A stretch of 39,964 nt of DNA, from positions 1 to 39,964 of the forward strand of contig DASZFO010000238.1 in NCBI GenBank assembly GCA_035939775.1, written 5' to 3'. Below, piece after piece: positions 8,684-16,862 of the stretch. Numbering within the stretch: the first letter of the stretch is position 1; each line of letters starts with the position of its first letter. The DNA comes from Pirellulales bacterium. GTDB taxonomy: Bacteria > Planctomycetota > Planctomycetia > Pirellulales > DATAWG01. The position numbers and the translations under genes are program-made. The notes beneath the pieces were generated by a model. That model saw nothing but the letters and a program-made list of their open reading frames with translations, had not been told where the DNA came from and searched no databases.

Positions 8684-11413
8684 ATGCCAGAAGAAAAAGA
8701 AGCTCCAATCCGGCGTTTGGCCGTGATCGCCGTCCATGGCGTCGGCTATCACGAGCCGGGAGCAACAGTGCGGGACGTGGCAAACCTGCTCCTAACCCAA
8801 TCGGAGAGCGCGATCAGGTATAGCCCGTTTGAGGCAACGGACATAAGCATCGCGACGAGACCCGTGTACGTTCCACTCGAAACCCCAACGGCTCCCGACC
8901 GGTCGCCGTCGGCCGGTCAGTTCGAGGCCAACCGGGAAATCACCGCCAGGAAGCGGGACAGGGCCACCGCCCCTCGACCCGACACCGGTTTGTTCGAGGA
9001 GCGTTCGGAGTTTGTACTGAATTTGCACGCCGCCGGCCCGCCCGCGACAAAGCAAGAACGCACTGACCTAGCGGCTTCAGAGCAGGCGACAGGTTTTGCC
9101 AAGGCCGACGACGACGGTTACGCCTTGGGTTTCATGCGCGACCAACTGCGCGGCAAGTCTTCGACGAAGGGCGATACCGTCTACAAAGTCGATCGCCTCA
9201 ACGCCGCGCCTCGCCATGCGGAAAAGCCAGACGTCGAATCGCAGCCCGGCGAACAACCGCCAGGCAAGCCCTCGCCAGACGGCAACACTGTTTTCGAAAC
9301 TCAGCGTCTCAACGCAATCCGCCGCCAGGCGGAAATGCCTGACGTCGAGTTGCATGTCTATGAGATGTATTGGTCAGACCTCTCACGGATCGGCACTTGG
9401 GTGGTTAGAATTCTTGCCGAACTCTATCAGCTTCTCCTGCATTTGGGGAGTCTCGGGCGACTGACGGCGGATTTTGCCCTTGCGGAACACCGGCTGGACT
9501 CAAGCAGACTCAGCTGGGCGCGATTCGATTTCTGGGTCCGAATGTCGGTCCGGATATTCACATTGCCGATTCCGATCTTGCATCTGCTTTTGCTGGCCCT
9601 TGTCTTTATGCCGATCCCCGGTCAACTGCTCGGCGTCCGGGGCGCGGCGCTCGCTGCGCCGATCTTGCTCGGCCTTTTGGCCGCGGTCCTCGTCGTTTGG
9701 CGCCTGTTACTTGAGAGGCGTCCGCCATGGCTGGTCTGGCTCCTTGCGCCGCCTCTAGTGGCCGCCGGCGGAGTGCTGATTGGCAATTGGTTAATCAGCC
9801 CGAACGCGCAAGGTGTCGGTCGGCTTAGCAGCTTCCAACTGCTCGCGCTCGAATGGTGCGTCGTGGCCGCGGCAATCTTGAGCTGGGGCATGCGCTTGTA
9901 CGACAACGTTCGCCCCGGAGCGAAGCGAATCGGTTGGATCATCGGCGGCATACTTGCCGTGTTGACGCTCGTGCAGCTCCTGCAAGCGAACGGCTCGAAT
10001 ACGGCCATCTTCTCGGCCGCCCTGAAGTTAGTGGAGTCGCTTGTTCTCGGTTTGTTCGCGTGTTGGCTGGTCTTACTGGCCTGCGAGTGGCTGGTATTTC
10101 TCACGGGCTTCTGGGCATTGTGCGCGACGCGGCGGTTCCCACCGGAAGTGAAAGACCGGGCCAAGCGCGCAGTGCATACCGCTTGGCTCGCCTTATCACT
10201 CCCAAACGTGCTGTTCTTGATCATCACCCTGGTCCTTTTTCGGGCCATGAATCAAGCCGCGGTCGCAGTGTTTCCCAGCGACCTGCCTCTCTATCATCCC
10301 TGCTGGCTGCTGCGCGAGCTGGCCCGCTTTCCCGAGCAGTTGTCGGCGGTTGACTTCCACGACAAGCTGATTGTTGCCAGTGCCACGCCAGCGTTTCTGA
10401 TCGTCTTGTTCGCGCTCGCCGCGACGGTGGTCATGGCCGTCTGGGGGCTGATGCCGGTAGTCCTGTATGACCTGGTACCCCCGACGAAGAATTCTGACGC
10501 GCTCTCGCAAACGCTCGGGAATTGGCTGAATTATGGATACCGCTTGCTGGCGATCGCGGGCTTTATCTTGTATTTCGCGTTTCCGTTCGTTCTCAGCGGA
10601 GGTCTGCTGGCGGAGTTTTTGGGGATTCCGGTGCCGCTCCTCTCAACAGTCGCCACGCCACAGTTGCTCGGCCTCTTGGCGGTTGGGGTGCTGGGCTCGG
10701 CTGGCGGCCTGCTCGCCTTCAACGGCCGCCTGGAGAAGGTGGCCCTCGGTTTTCGCACGGCCCTGAATACGATCTTGGACGTAGATTGTTGGCTGCGCGA
10801 GCACCCGCGAGGCGAAAACCCGCGCGCCAGGATCTGCGCGCGCTATGTGTCGCTACTCCGCCATATCTGGGCCTGGCGAGACACGCGCGACGACGGCCGG
10901 TACGACGGCGTCATCATCGTGGCCCACAGCCAGGGAACGGCAATCAGCGCCGAGCTATTGAGATTCCTCCACAAGTACCCCGACCCAGAGCTTGGCCGAC
11001 TTGACGAAGGGGACGTGCCCCTGGCTTTGTTCACGCTCGGTTGCCCGCTTCGCCAACTTTACGGCTGGCGGTTTCCTCACTTGTATGCGTGGGCGAGGCA
11101 CACTGACACGACTCGCTGGAGCCGCGGCGCCCCCCGATTCATTCCGGCAAACCAACTGCCTGATCCTACACAACTCGGTGTGCGGAAATGGGTCAATGCA
11201 TTTCGTAGCGGCGACTATGTCGGACGCTACCTATGGCGGAGCGACGCGTGCGATTATCAATGGGACTGGTCGGAAAAGGGGCTGACGGTTTCGGAGGATC
11301 AGGCCGGCGTGCGCCGGGAGTTCTGCATTGGGGCCGGTGGACACATTCACTACTTTGACAGCACGGCGCCGCAAATTGCCGCCGAATTAAATCGGTTGAT
11401 CAGCAAATTCTGA
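8684..11413 (+). CDS. Membrane-embedded alpha/beta-hydrolase (lipase-like) protein
   Basis: About 909 residues from the ATG at 8684; the same frame stays open upstream inside the ATPase gene, but those codons are not protein-like. The N-terminus has LAVIAVHGVGYHEPG (about 12-26), a first hydrolase strand and oxyanion region. Residues about 60-215 hold a charged, variable part with two similar RLNA-R-AE-PDVE segments. From about 290 to 690 there are many hydrophobic spans, perhaps eight to ten. The C-terminal part has the nucleophile elbow VAHSQGTA with Ser749 and a late His in GAGGHIHYFD, as in GxSxG serine hydrolases. The likely activity is esterase, lipase or acyl hydrolase at the membrane; the substrate is unknown. 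Only 34 bp separates it from the SMC-like ATPase, so co-expression is likely. That pairing is unusual for a plain repair operon. Confidence 0.75.
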   Translation: MPEEKEAPIRRLAVIAVHGVGYHEPGATVRDVANLLLTQSESAIRYSPFEATDISIATRPVYVPLETPTAPDRSPSAGQFEANREITARKRDRATAPRPDTGLFEERSEFVLNLHAAGPPATKQERTDLAASEQATGFAKADDDGYALGFMRDQLRGKSSTKGDTVYKVDRLNAAPRHAEKPDVESQPGEQPPGKPSPDGNTVFETQRLNAIRRQAEMPDVELHVYEMYWSDLSRIGTWVVRILAELYQLLLHLGSLGRLTADFALAEHRLDSSRLSWARFDFWVRMSVRIFTLPIPILHLLLLALVFMPIPGQLLGVRGAALAAPILLGLLAAVLVVWRLLLERRPPWLVWLLAPPLVAAGGVLIGNWLISPNAQGVGRLSSFQLLALEWCVVAAAILSWGMRLYDNVRPGAKRIGWIIGGILAVLTLVQLLQANGSNTAIFSAALKLVESLVLGLFACWLVLLACEWLVFLTGFWALCATRRFPPEVKDRAKRAVHTAWLALSLPNVLFLIITLVLFRAMNQAAVAVFPSDLPLYHPCWLLRELARFPEQLSAVDFHDKLIVASATPAFLIVLFALAATVVMAVWGLMPVVLYDLVPPTKNSDALSQTLGNWLNYGYRLLAIAGFILYFAFPFVLSGGLLAEFLGIPVPLLSTVATPQLLGLLAVGVLGSAGGLLAFNGRLEKVALGFRTALNTILDVDCWLREHPRGENPRARICARYVSLLRHIWAWRDTRDDGRYDGVIIVAHSQGTAISAELLRFLHKYPDPELGRLDEGDVPLALFTLGCPLRQLYGWRFPHLYAWARHTDTTRWSRGAPRFIPANQLPDPTQLGVRKWVNAFRSGDYVGRYLWRSDACDYQWDWSEKGLTVSEDQAGVRREFCIGAGGHIHYFDSTAPQIAAELNRLISKF

Positions 11414-11731
11414 ATAGCTACAAACCGTCTGGCAGGAGCGCGCGACCAGCCACAGCACGGCTAACGAAGATGTCGCCGCCGTCGCTAATCGTGAGCGGCT
11501 AAAGGCGAGATGTGCCGAGAACCTTGCCCGCAATGTGGGATCGATGGCGGAGTTCGAGCGAAAAGGGCCCGCCGGACTCAAAAGGCGGTTAACGGCTTTG
11601 GTAATCAATCGTCGCATCTCATTGCAGAATCGTTGGTTTCGATCTTTCTTCACGCACGTTCTGCTGCGTAATTCCGAAATCCTTCTGCACTCATTTCGAT
11701 CGAATTGGCGTGACATCGCTTGCGAAGTGCG
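11414..11731. other. Intergenic stretch between convergent genes
   Basis: About 320 bp between the membrane hydrolase (plus) and the HELVEM protein (minus). The frames here are short and Arg/Ser-rich and look non-coding. I saw no clear terminator hairpin with a T-tract. Confidence 0.35.
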
Positions 11732-12487
11732 CTAACTCCGCCGCTTCGCGCGGGCAATCTCCTTTAAAGAAGTAACCTTCAGTTTCTTTCCGCGTGATTC
11801 GCTCCGGTGACCACGGCGGTCTTCCTTTGCAAAGCTCCTCCTCTTTGCGGCCGACCCGCTGACCTGGGTCCACTTCCCGTTCTTGAGCACGAGCTGGTAG
11901 CCGCCGGAGAGGATCTGAAATGGCTTTTTGACCTTGTTGAGGCGGTCGAATTGGGTTGAGCCGGCCTTGCGAAAAGCTTCAAAGTAGGATGGATATACGA
12001 AGTCGCTCATCGCAACGCCCTTGACGGCGAAGCTGAGTGCCTCGACCGGATCCGCACTTTCGTATGCATAGCTGAGCTTCGGGTCGGGGCCCGTCGTCAT
12101 CATGTTGATGGCGGGATCGACCAGCATCTCGACGAGTTCGTGAGACGCCGACACGCTCACCAGGTCGTGGTTCTGTAGTGTCGTTCGAACGAACACTTTG
12201 GAGAGCGGAAAACCGTCTGGTGTGAGATCGTGGTAGGCGAGTGCTCCCGGCTGATCTGCATTGTCGAGGAAGACCATACCCCAGGAGTTCTTCACAAAGT
12301 TGACCGACTTGATCAGCTTCGCGGGCGTGCCCCAGACGGGTGCCACATGTTCGTCGACGTAGGCCTGCATCGCCGCGATCAGGGCGTCGAAGTCGACACC
12401 AAGAGCGGTCGTGGCCTGATTGAAACACGCAATGCTGGGAATTTGTCCCTTGTCGAATGCGCCAAACGTGGGTTTCGCAGTAGTCAT
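11732..12487 (-). CDS. Conserved unknown protein with SASHELVEMLVDP motif, possible zincin-like
   Basis: A 251-residue soluble protein. The centre carries VSVSASHELVEMLVDP (about residues 117-132). HExxEMxxDP resembles a minimal zinc-protease helix (HExxE), but a third ligand cannot be assigned with confidence. Similar HE-EM-DP motifs occur in poorly described bacterial and phage-like proteins; this is memory of the motif, not a search result. The last ~45 residues are Lys/Arg/Ser-rich and probably disordered or nucleic-acid-binding. No signal peptide. The ATG at 12487 has TGGAGAA upstream and a good sigma-70-like promoter (12561-12589), so the gene is probably transcribed alone. The coding call is strong; protease activity is a guess. 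Confidence 0.7.
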   Translation of the reverse strand: MTTAKPTFGAFDKGQIPSIACFNQATTALGVDFDALIAAMQAYVDEHVAPVWGTPAKLIKSVNFVKNSWGMVFLDNADQPGALAYHDLTPDGFPLSKVFVRTTLQNHDLVSVSASHELVEMLVDPAINMMTTGPDPKLSYAYESADPVEALSFAVKGVAMSDFVYPSYFEAFRKAGSTQFDRLNKVKKPFQILSGGYQLVLKNGKWTQVSGSAAKRRSFAKEDRRGHRSESRGKKLKVTSLKEIARAKRRS

Positions 12488-12560
12488 ATATTCTCCATCT
12501 GGGAAGGGAACAAGGCTTCCGCCAGGTTGAAGAAGTGACGGCGGGCTGCTTCGGAAGCGG

Positions 12561-12589
12561 ATTAGAACCGTTCTTTACGGCGCAATCAA
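12561..12589 (-). promoter_or_regulatory. Predicted sigma-70-type promoter for the HELVEM gene
   Basis: On the minus strand, TTGATT (12584-12589), a 17-bp spacer, then TCTAAT (12561-12566): 4/6 and 5/6 matches to the -35 and -10 consensus. It lies about 75 bp ahead of the ATG at 12487. Planctomycete promoters are poorly defined, so this is a pattern match only. Confidence 0.45.
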
Positions 12590-12746
12590 GCATCCGCTTT
12601 GTGATCCGTGGGTACGTCACAAAAGACCTTCACTTTGCCGGATTGCCGCCGACAGTTGGCCCCAGGCGGCGATAACCACTTGCGAATCGGCGTCAAACAA
12701 CGACGCGTCGAGACAGTTTGGAGCGTCCGATTTGCAGCGAGTCCAG

Positions 12747-13040
12747 CTAGAACCACCTTGGCAAGCGGCTTTGAACCCCGCTGTACCCACAAATAGCCCG
12801 CTCTGCGACGGGCAGATTCTCGGCCAGACGGCTAGCCCACAGCGTCAGCCAAACAGCCACCAGTGCCATCAGCCCGACGCACATCTTGAAAACCGAGACT
12901 GCCCAAACCCCGACATTCTGGAGGTATTCCCAACTCACGCCAGACCCGAGCAGCGATTGGAACCGAGCGGGCCGAGCGGACAGAAGAACGAGGAACAGAA
13001 TCCAAACTAGGCCAAGAAATCCTATTTCGGCGTCACGCAA
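12747..13040 (-). CDS. Small two-helix membrane protein, hypothetical
   Basis: A 97-residue frame with two clear hydrophobic helices: IGFLGLVWILFLVLL (about 6-20) and a second from about 46 to 68 (VWAVSVFKMCVGLMALVAVW), each flanked by Arg. It would start with TTG at 13040, overlapping the stop of the carboxypeptidase remnant by 8 bp, so it may once have been coupled to that gene. No family is recognised. The polar C-terminal ~25 residues may run past the true end of the conserved part. Support is the membrane-protein pattern and the coupled position; lack of a good ribosome site counts against it. Confidence 0.45.
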   Translation of the reverse strand: MRDAEIGFLGLVWILFLVLLSARPARFQSLLGSGVSWEYLQNVGVWAVSVFKMCVGLMALVAVWLTLWASRLAENLPVAERAICGYSGVQSRLPRWF

Positions 13041-13750
13041 TTCGCATCACTGGGTACAGGTTGAAGCGCTCGTCCCAAGATGCATGCCGGCGGGCAAAAA
13101 ACTCCAGGCGCGCGGCTGAACTCTTGGCGAATTCAGGGTCGTCAGAGAGCTTCTTCTTGAAATCGGCTGTCAGCGCGGGATCTGCTGCCAGATGAGCGTG
13201 CGACGTCTTCAGCGACGTAATCTTCCATGTACTCCTTCTTCTCAAAGGCGGCGTTGAACGCTCCCCACGCGGCCAACGAATCCGGCGCCTGCGGTTCGAA
13301 CAAGGCCATCACCAGCCGCGCCTTGGCCTGCGCGATCGGCACTAACAATGCCCCGGCGCCAAGGTCGCGCGTTTCCGGTTTCCACGCACCTTCAAGTGAC
13401 AGGTACTGGTGGCCTTCAATCGGTCGCGGGCTGAAACTGACTTTGTCGGCGCGGAAAGTCTCGACCGCAATCTTCAAGAGCGGTACGGACAGGACTCGGA
13501 AAGCGATGTCGTGTTGTTTGAACTTTTCCGCGACCCATGCCGAATGCGCGGCGGGCACCAGATAGCCGGCCTGCGGGGCGGTGACGCTAATGCCGGGCCG
13601 CACGTCGTCGCGTAGCGGCACTTTCCAGATCTGCGGCTTGCTCTCGTCGTAATGGGTCATCAGCGCGCCAGAGATATCGGAGATCGCGCGGGTGCCGGAG
13701 GCGAGTCGCCGATGCGTCGTAAACTCAGGCGATGTGGGCGCTCGCGATGT
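13033..13750 (-). pseudogene. Broken M14 zinc carboxypeptidase gene (5'-truncated, frameshifted)
   Basis: Two overlapping minus-strand frames together encode the C-terminal third of an M14-family carboxypeptidase-like protein. The first (from about 13750; ATG at 13660) reads PEFTTHRRLASGTRAISDIS, MTHYDESKPQIWKVPLRDD, then the family-typical APDSLAAWGAFNAAFEKKEY and MEDYVAEDVAR. The second frame continues with HLAADPALTADFKKKLSDDP, ARLEFFARRHASWDERFNLYPV and the stop at 13033. A one-base shift near 13185-13205 separates them. The N-terminal catalytic domain with the zinc ligands is missing, because a stop codon lies just upstream (13751-13753) and the amidase gene begins at 13864. The fragment therefore cannot make an active peptidase. 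Confidence 0.75.
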
Positions 13751-13863
13751 TTACAATGTTGCGTGGGATTGATGCTCCGCCGGCTCGTACAGTGATAGGC
13801 CTCACGATTCGCGCATTTCCGGTACAATTGCCGTTGGGGTAGTCGCGGCCAGAGGAGAGTTGG

Positions 13864-15099
13864 ATGAACTCCACGCGTTCGGTCACTGCAGCACAGAGCG
13901 GTGCGTTCGTCGAAATGTTTGAGCTATCGCCGACTGCCGACGGCCCGCTGGTCGGACTGAGGTTCGCCGTAAAGGATTTGATCGACGTGGCGGGGACGTT
14001 GACGGGTTGCGGCAATCCAACCTGGCACGATACGCATCCGCCGGCTGCCGTACATGCGGTCTGCGTCGAGCAGTTGTTGGCTGCCGGAGCGCATTGCGCC
14101 GGCAAGACGGTGACCGACGAAATGGCCTTCAGTCTGATCGGAGAGAACCACTTTTACGGCACGCCACTGAACCCGGCGGCGCTTGATCGCGTGCCGGGCG
14201 GGTCGTCGAGTGGCTCGGCCTCGGCCGTCGCTTGCGGGTTGGTCGATTTCGCCCTTGGGACCGACACGGGCGGCTCGGTACGCGTCCCGGCAAGCAATTG
14301 CGGCATCTGGGGGCTGCGACCGTCGCACGGTTTCGTCTCGGTGGCCGGAGTTATGCCGTTTGCTCCGACATTCGACACCGTCGGCATTCTGGCGCGCAGC
14401 GCCAATGTGCTTCGACGGTCGGCGGAGGTGCTGTTAGCGGGCGAAGCCAAAATCGGCAGCGAGCGGCCGACTGTTCATCTGTTGGACGATGCATTCGCTC
14501 TGGTCGATCCGGATGTTCGCCAAGTTCTGGAACCGGCGATCGAGCGATTGCGGGCATTGTACGGCCAGCGCGTTCAGTCCATTTCACTCGCGCAAATCTT
14601 CGGCGACGGACCCGGTCGGCGGTGGGAGGCGTTGCTCGACACTTACTGCGTGCTGCAATGGACGGAGATTCGCAGTTCGCTGGGCGCCTGGATCGCCGCG
14701 GAGCGGCCACAGTTCGGGCCGGCGACCGCGGCAAGTTTCAAGCTGGTGTATGATCTCGAACGCCCGCGGGCGCGCGCGGCGATTGAACTTCGAGAAGCGA
14801 GTTACCGAGCTCTGCGCCAAGCGATTGGTCCGAACGATCTATTGTGTCTTCCGACGGTCCCCTGTTCCGCGCCCGCGAAGGCGAGCAACGCCCAAGACCG
14901 CACCAGCGGTTATTATCGCAAGGCTTTGTCGCTCACCTCGATGGCGGGCATCGGCCGGCTGCCGCAAGTCTCGCTACCGTTGGCGAGCACGGCGAATTCG
15001 CCGGTCGGCTTGTCGCTCATCGGCGCCCACGGACAAGACCTGTTCCTGATCGGCGCGGCCGAGGCAATTGGCCCCGCAATTGGAACTAGTGAGAATTAG
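13864..15099 (+). CDS. Amidase signature family amidase
   Basis: A 411-residue amidase of the amidase-signature family, which hydrolyses amide bonds with a Lys-cis-Ser-Ser triad. The triad is visible: Lys37 in FAVKDLIDVAG, cis-Ser114 in GGSSSGSASA, and nucleophile Ser138 in GTDTGGSVRVPA, with family-like spacing (24 residues between the serines). The length is a little shorter than GatA or large amidases, and no GatB/C partner is nearby, so a stand-alone amidase acting on a small amide or carbamate is likelier than a tRNA amidotransferase subunit. The ATG at 13864 has GGAGAG 6-10 nt upstream. It is divergent from the carboxypeptidase remnant and convergent with the trypsin-like gene 78 bp downstream, so it is probably transcribed alone. 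The substrate cannot be told. Confidence 0.9.
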   Translation: MNSTRSVTAAQSGAFVEMFELSPTADGPLVGLRFAVKDLIDVAGTLTGCGNPTWHDTHPPAAVHAVCVEQLLAAGAHCAGKTVTDEMAFSLIGENHFYGTPLNPAALDRVPGGSSSGSASAVACGLVDFALGTDTGGSVRVPASNCGIWGLRPSHGFVSVAGVMPFAPTFDTVGILARSANVLRRSAEVLLAGEAKIGSERPTVHLLDDAFALVDPDVRQVLEPAIERLRALYGQRVQSISLAQIFGDGPGRRWEALLDTYCVLQWTEIRSSLGAWIAAERPQFGPATAASFKLVYDLERPRARAAIELREASYRALRQAIGPNDLLCLPTVPCSAPAKASNAQDRTSGYYRKALSLTSMAGIGRLPQVSLPLASTANSPVGLSLIGAHGQDLFLIGAAEAIGPAIGTSEN

Positions 15100-15177
15100 C
15101 GCGGGCTTCTGTCTTAGTTATCCCCTCACCTTAGCACAACGCGCATTGTCAAATGGCGTTCGCACCCTGACGCCCGC

Positions 15178-16416
15178 TCAGTGCGGGATTTCTTCGAAGA
15201 GATCCTTGATCTCCAAGACGTATTCCCATTCGTCGGGGCGAAGCGCGATATCGGCACGCATTGCAAATCCGATTCCCTGCACTCCCTTGCTGGGGTCGCC
15301 AGACAATGTATTTACTGCAACGACACGCCCGTATTTGTTTACTAGCGGACCTCCACTATTCCCGTGATTGATTGGGGCACTTGTTTGCAGCATTATGTCC
15401 GCGCGCTTTCCGGAGATGATTCCCTGCGTAACGGTGTTGTCCAGACCGAGAGGGTTTCCGATTGCGACAACCTCTTCGCCGACTTTGATCGATTCAAACG
15501 ACGCGATCGGGGCCAATGTCTGCAATTCTGACGACTCGACCAGCACAATCGCAAGATCGACATCAGGGCTCTTCGCGAGCGCCGCCACTCGCCCCAACAC
15601 AGTCGTCTTTGAGGTTAGTACGACCCGGCAGCGGCTCGGCAAGGTTGCCCTTGAAATAAAGGAGTTCTCGCCGACGGTCAAAACGTGCTTGTTGGTCAAT
15701 AGAAGGTGTCGATCGCCGCGGCTGGCGATAACAAAGCCAGTTCCTAGCCCTTCGGAAGTCTCGATGCGGACAACGCTCCGATTGCCGCGTTCGGCAATCC
15801 TCTCGATCCAGTCGCTTGGCACGTTCCTTGCGTCTTCGGATGTCGCTTCGATTCGGGCCGGTCGCGTCTCGCCGCCCGCCACCGGTTGAATTACGTCGCT
15901 TGCGCTGGGTACCGTATCGAAATCCACCGCCGGATCCGTGTCGGGCGACTCTTTCGATGGCACCGGAGCGACGAGCGGCGGCGTGGAATTGAAATGTGGC
16001 ACCTCGTCACGACGCGGCATCTTCTTTTCGGACGCGGCGTCGATCGATCCGGCCCAGGAAGCAACAATGACAATGATTCCAACCAGCGCGATTCCCGCCA
16101 GCGCGACAAAACCAGGGTCCAAAGGAGCGACTCGCATCGCGCCGCCCGATACTCGATTAACTTTTGCGTCGTGCTCGGCGCGCTCGACATCGGTCATTTC
16201 GATGGCCGTTGCGGACGGCAACGGCGGTGGCAGCCGCGTCGCTGTGAAATTGAAAACGCCTGCTACGCGCCTGGCCACGATCCACGAACCCTTTCGCCCT
16301 TGCCTAACCTGTGCCTCCGGCTCAAGGCGCCCCTGCCGAGCCATCACCGCCAAGTCGTTCAAGGCCAACGGCCCGACATGACGTGAGCCGCTCAAATAAT
16401 ACCAGTCGCGAGACAT
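15178..16416 (-). CDS. Membrane-anchored trypsin-like serine protease with N-terminal GYF_2 domain
   Basis: A 412-residue protein in three parts. Residues 3-55 form a GYF_2 (DUF4339) domain (DWYYLSGSRHVGPLALNDL, ending GSWIVARRVAGVF), a peptide-binding or adaptor module common in planctomycetes. One TM helix spans about 100-123. A linker leads to a trypsin/HtrA-like protease (about 205-395) with catalytic His244 (TNKHVL), Asp287 (DVDLAIV) and Ser354 (NHGNSGGPLV). No PDZ domain follows, unlike DegP. With the short N-terminal part inside, the protease would face the periplasm or the paryphoplasm. It is divergent from the GTPase gene, and its GYF_2 domain matches the type in the 23.8-kb membrane protein, so it probably belongs to the same functional cluster. 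Confidence 0.88.
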   Translation of the reverse strand: MSRDWYYLSGSRHVGPLALNDLAVMARQGRLEPEAQVRQGRKGSWIVARRVAGVFNFTATRLPPPLPSATAIEMTDVERAEHDAKVNRVSGGAMRVAPLDPGFVALAGIALVGIIVIVASWAGSIDAASEKKMPRRDEVPHFNSTPPLVAPVPSKESPDTDPAVDFDTVPSASDVIQPVAGGETRPARIEATSEDARNVPSDWIERIAERGNRSVVRIETSEGLGTGFVIASRGDRHLLLTNKHVLTVGENSFISRATLPSRCRVVLTSKTTVLGRVAALAKSPDVDLAIVLVESSELQTLAPIASFESIKVGEEVVAIGNPLGLDNTVTQGIISGKRADIMLQTSAPINHGNSGGPLVNKYGRVVAVNTLSGDPSKGVQGIGFAMRADIALRPDEWEYVLEIKDLFEEIPH

Positions 16417-16862
16417 CGCCTGATTCGGAATTGGGGTTGCGGTAATACAGCCATCTTGCCTGTGGCGATTCCACTCTCATTGTGGGAGCCGTGAATAGAG
16501 CTGTCAATCGAAAGGGCTGAAGCCACAGGGCCTTTGATTTTTTCAATTTGGGAACCGCACAATAGCCCGACGCGCAAGCGAGGGTTTCAGTTTTCCAGGG
16601 TAATTCTCTCGCTTGCGCTTCGGGCTAGTGAATGAAGCGGTCGTCGCAAACCTCCTGGTTTGAAAAAGTAAAAGGCCCTGGCTGAAGCCAAACAAGCGCC
16701 CATTTTCTCTCGTTGCTTGTTGCCGATCGACTTTTAGACCCTTGACGCGTCCCCCCCTGCCTGCCCTAATGACTGTACTTATGTATTTCTCGCGGGATTC
16801 CCCCGCACGCAGCGGACGCGCCCATTCCGCTTCTCTCCGGGCGATCGGAATTGCAGCCGGCC
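16417..16862. other. Divergent intergenic region between protease and GTPase genes
   Basis: 446 bp separating two divergent genes, so it should hold both promoters. It contains a nested inverted-repeat element (listed separately). After that, TTGACG at 16742-16747 and TAATGA near 16766 are possible -35/-10 boxes for the GTPase gene, but the spacing is 18 bp and the match weak. No protein-coding frame is convincing. Confidence 0.45.
16515..16689. repeat. Nested inverted-repeat element (REP/MITE-like)
   Basis: Outer arms at 16515-16546 and 16660-16689 share AAAGGCCCTG and TTGAAAAA in opposite orientation, both next to GGCTGAAGCC-like sequence. Inside, a 22-bp arm starting TAGCCCGACGCGCAAGCG (16563-16584) pairs with its near-complement ending GCTTGCGCTTCGGGCTA (16606-16627), 20 of 22 positions matching, with a 21-nt loop. 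The inner palindrome resembles repeats I associate with planctomycete genomes; copy number was not checked. Confidence 0.65.
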
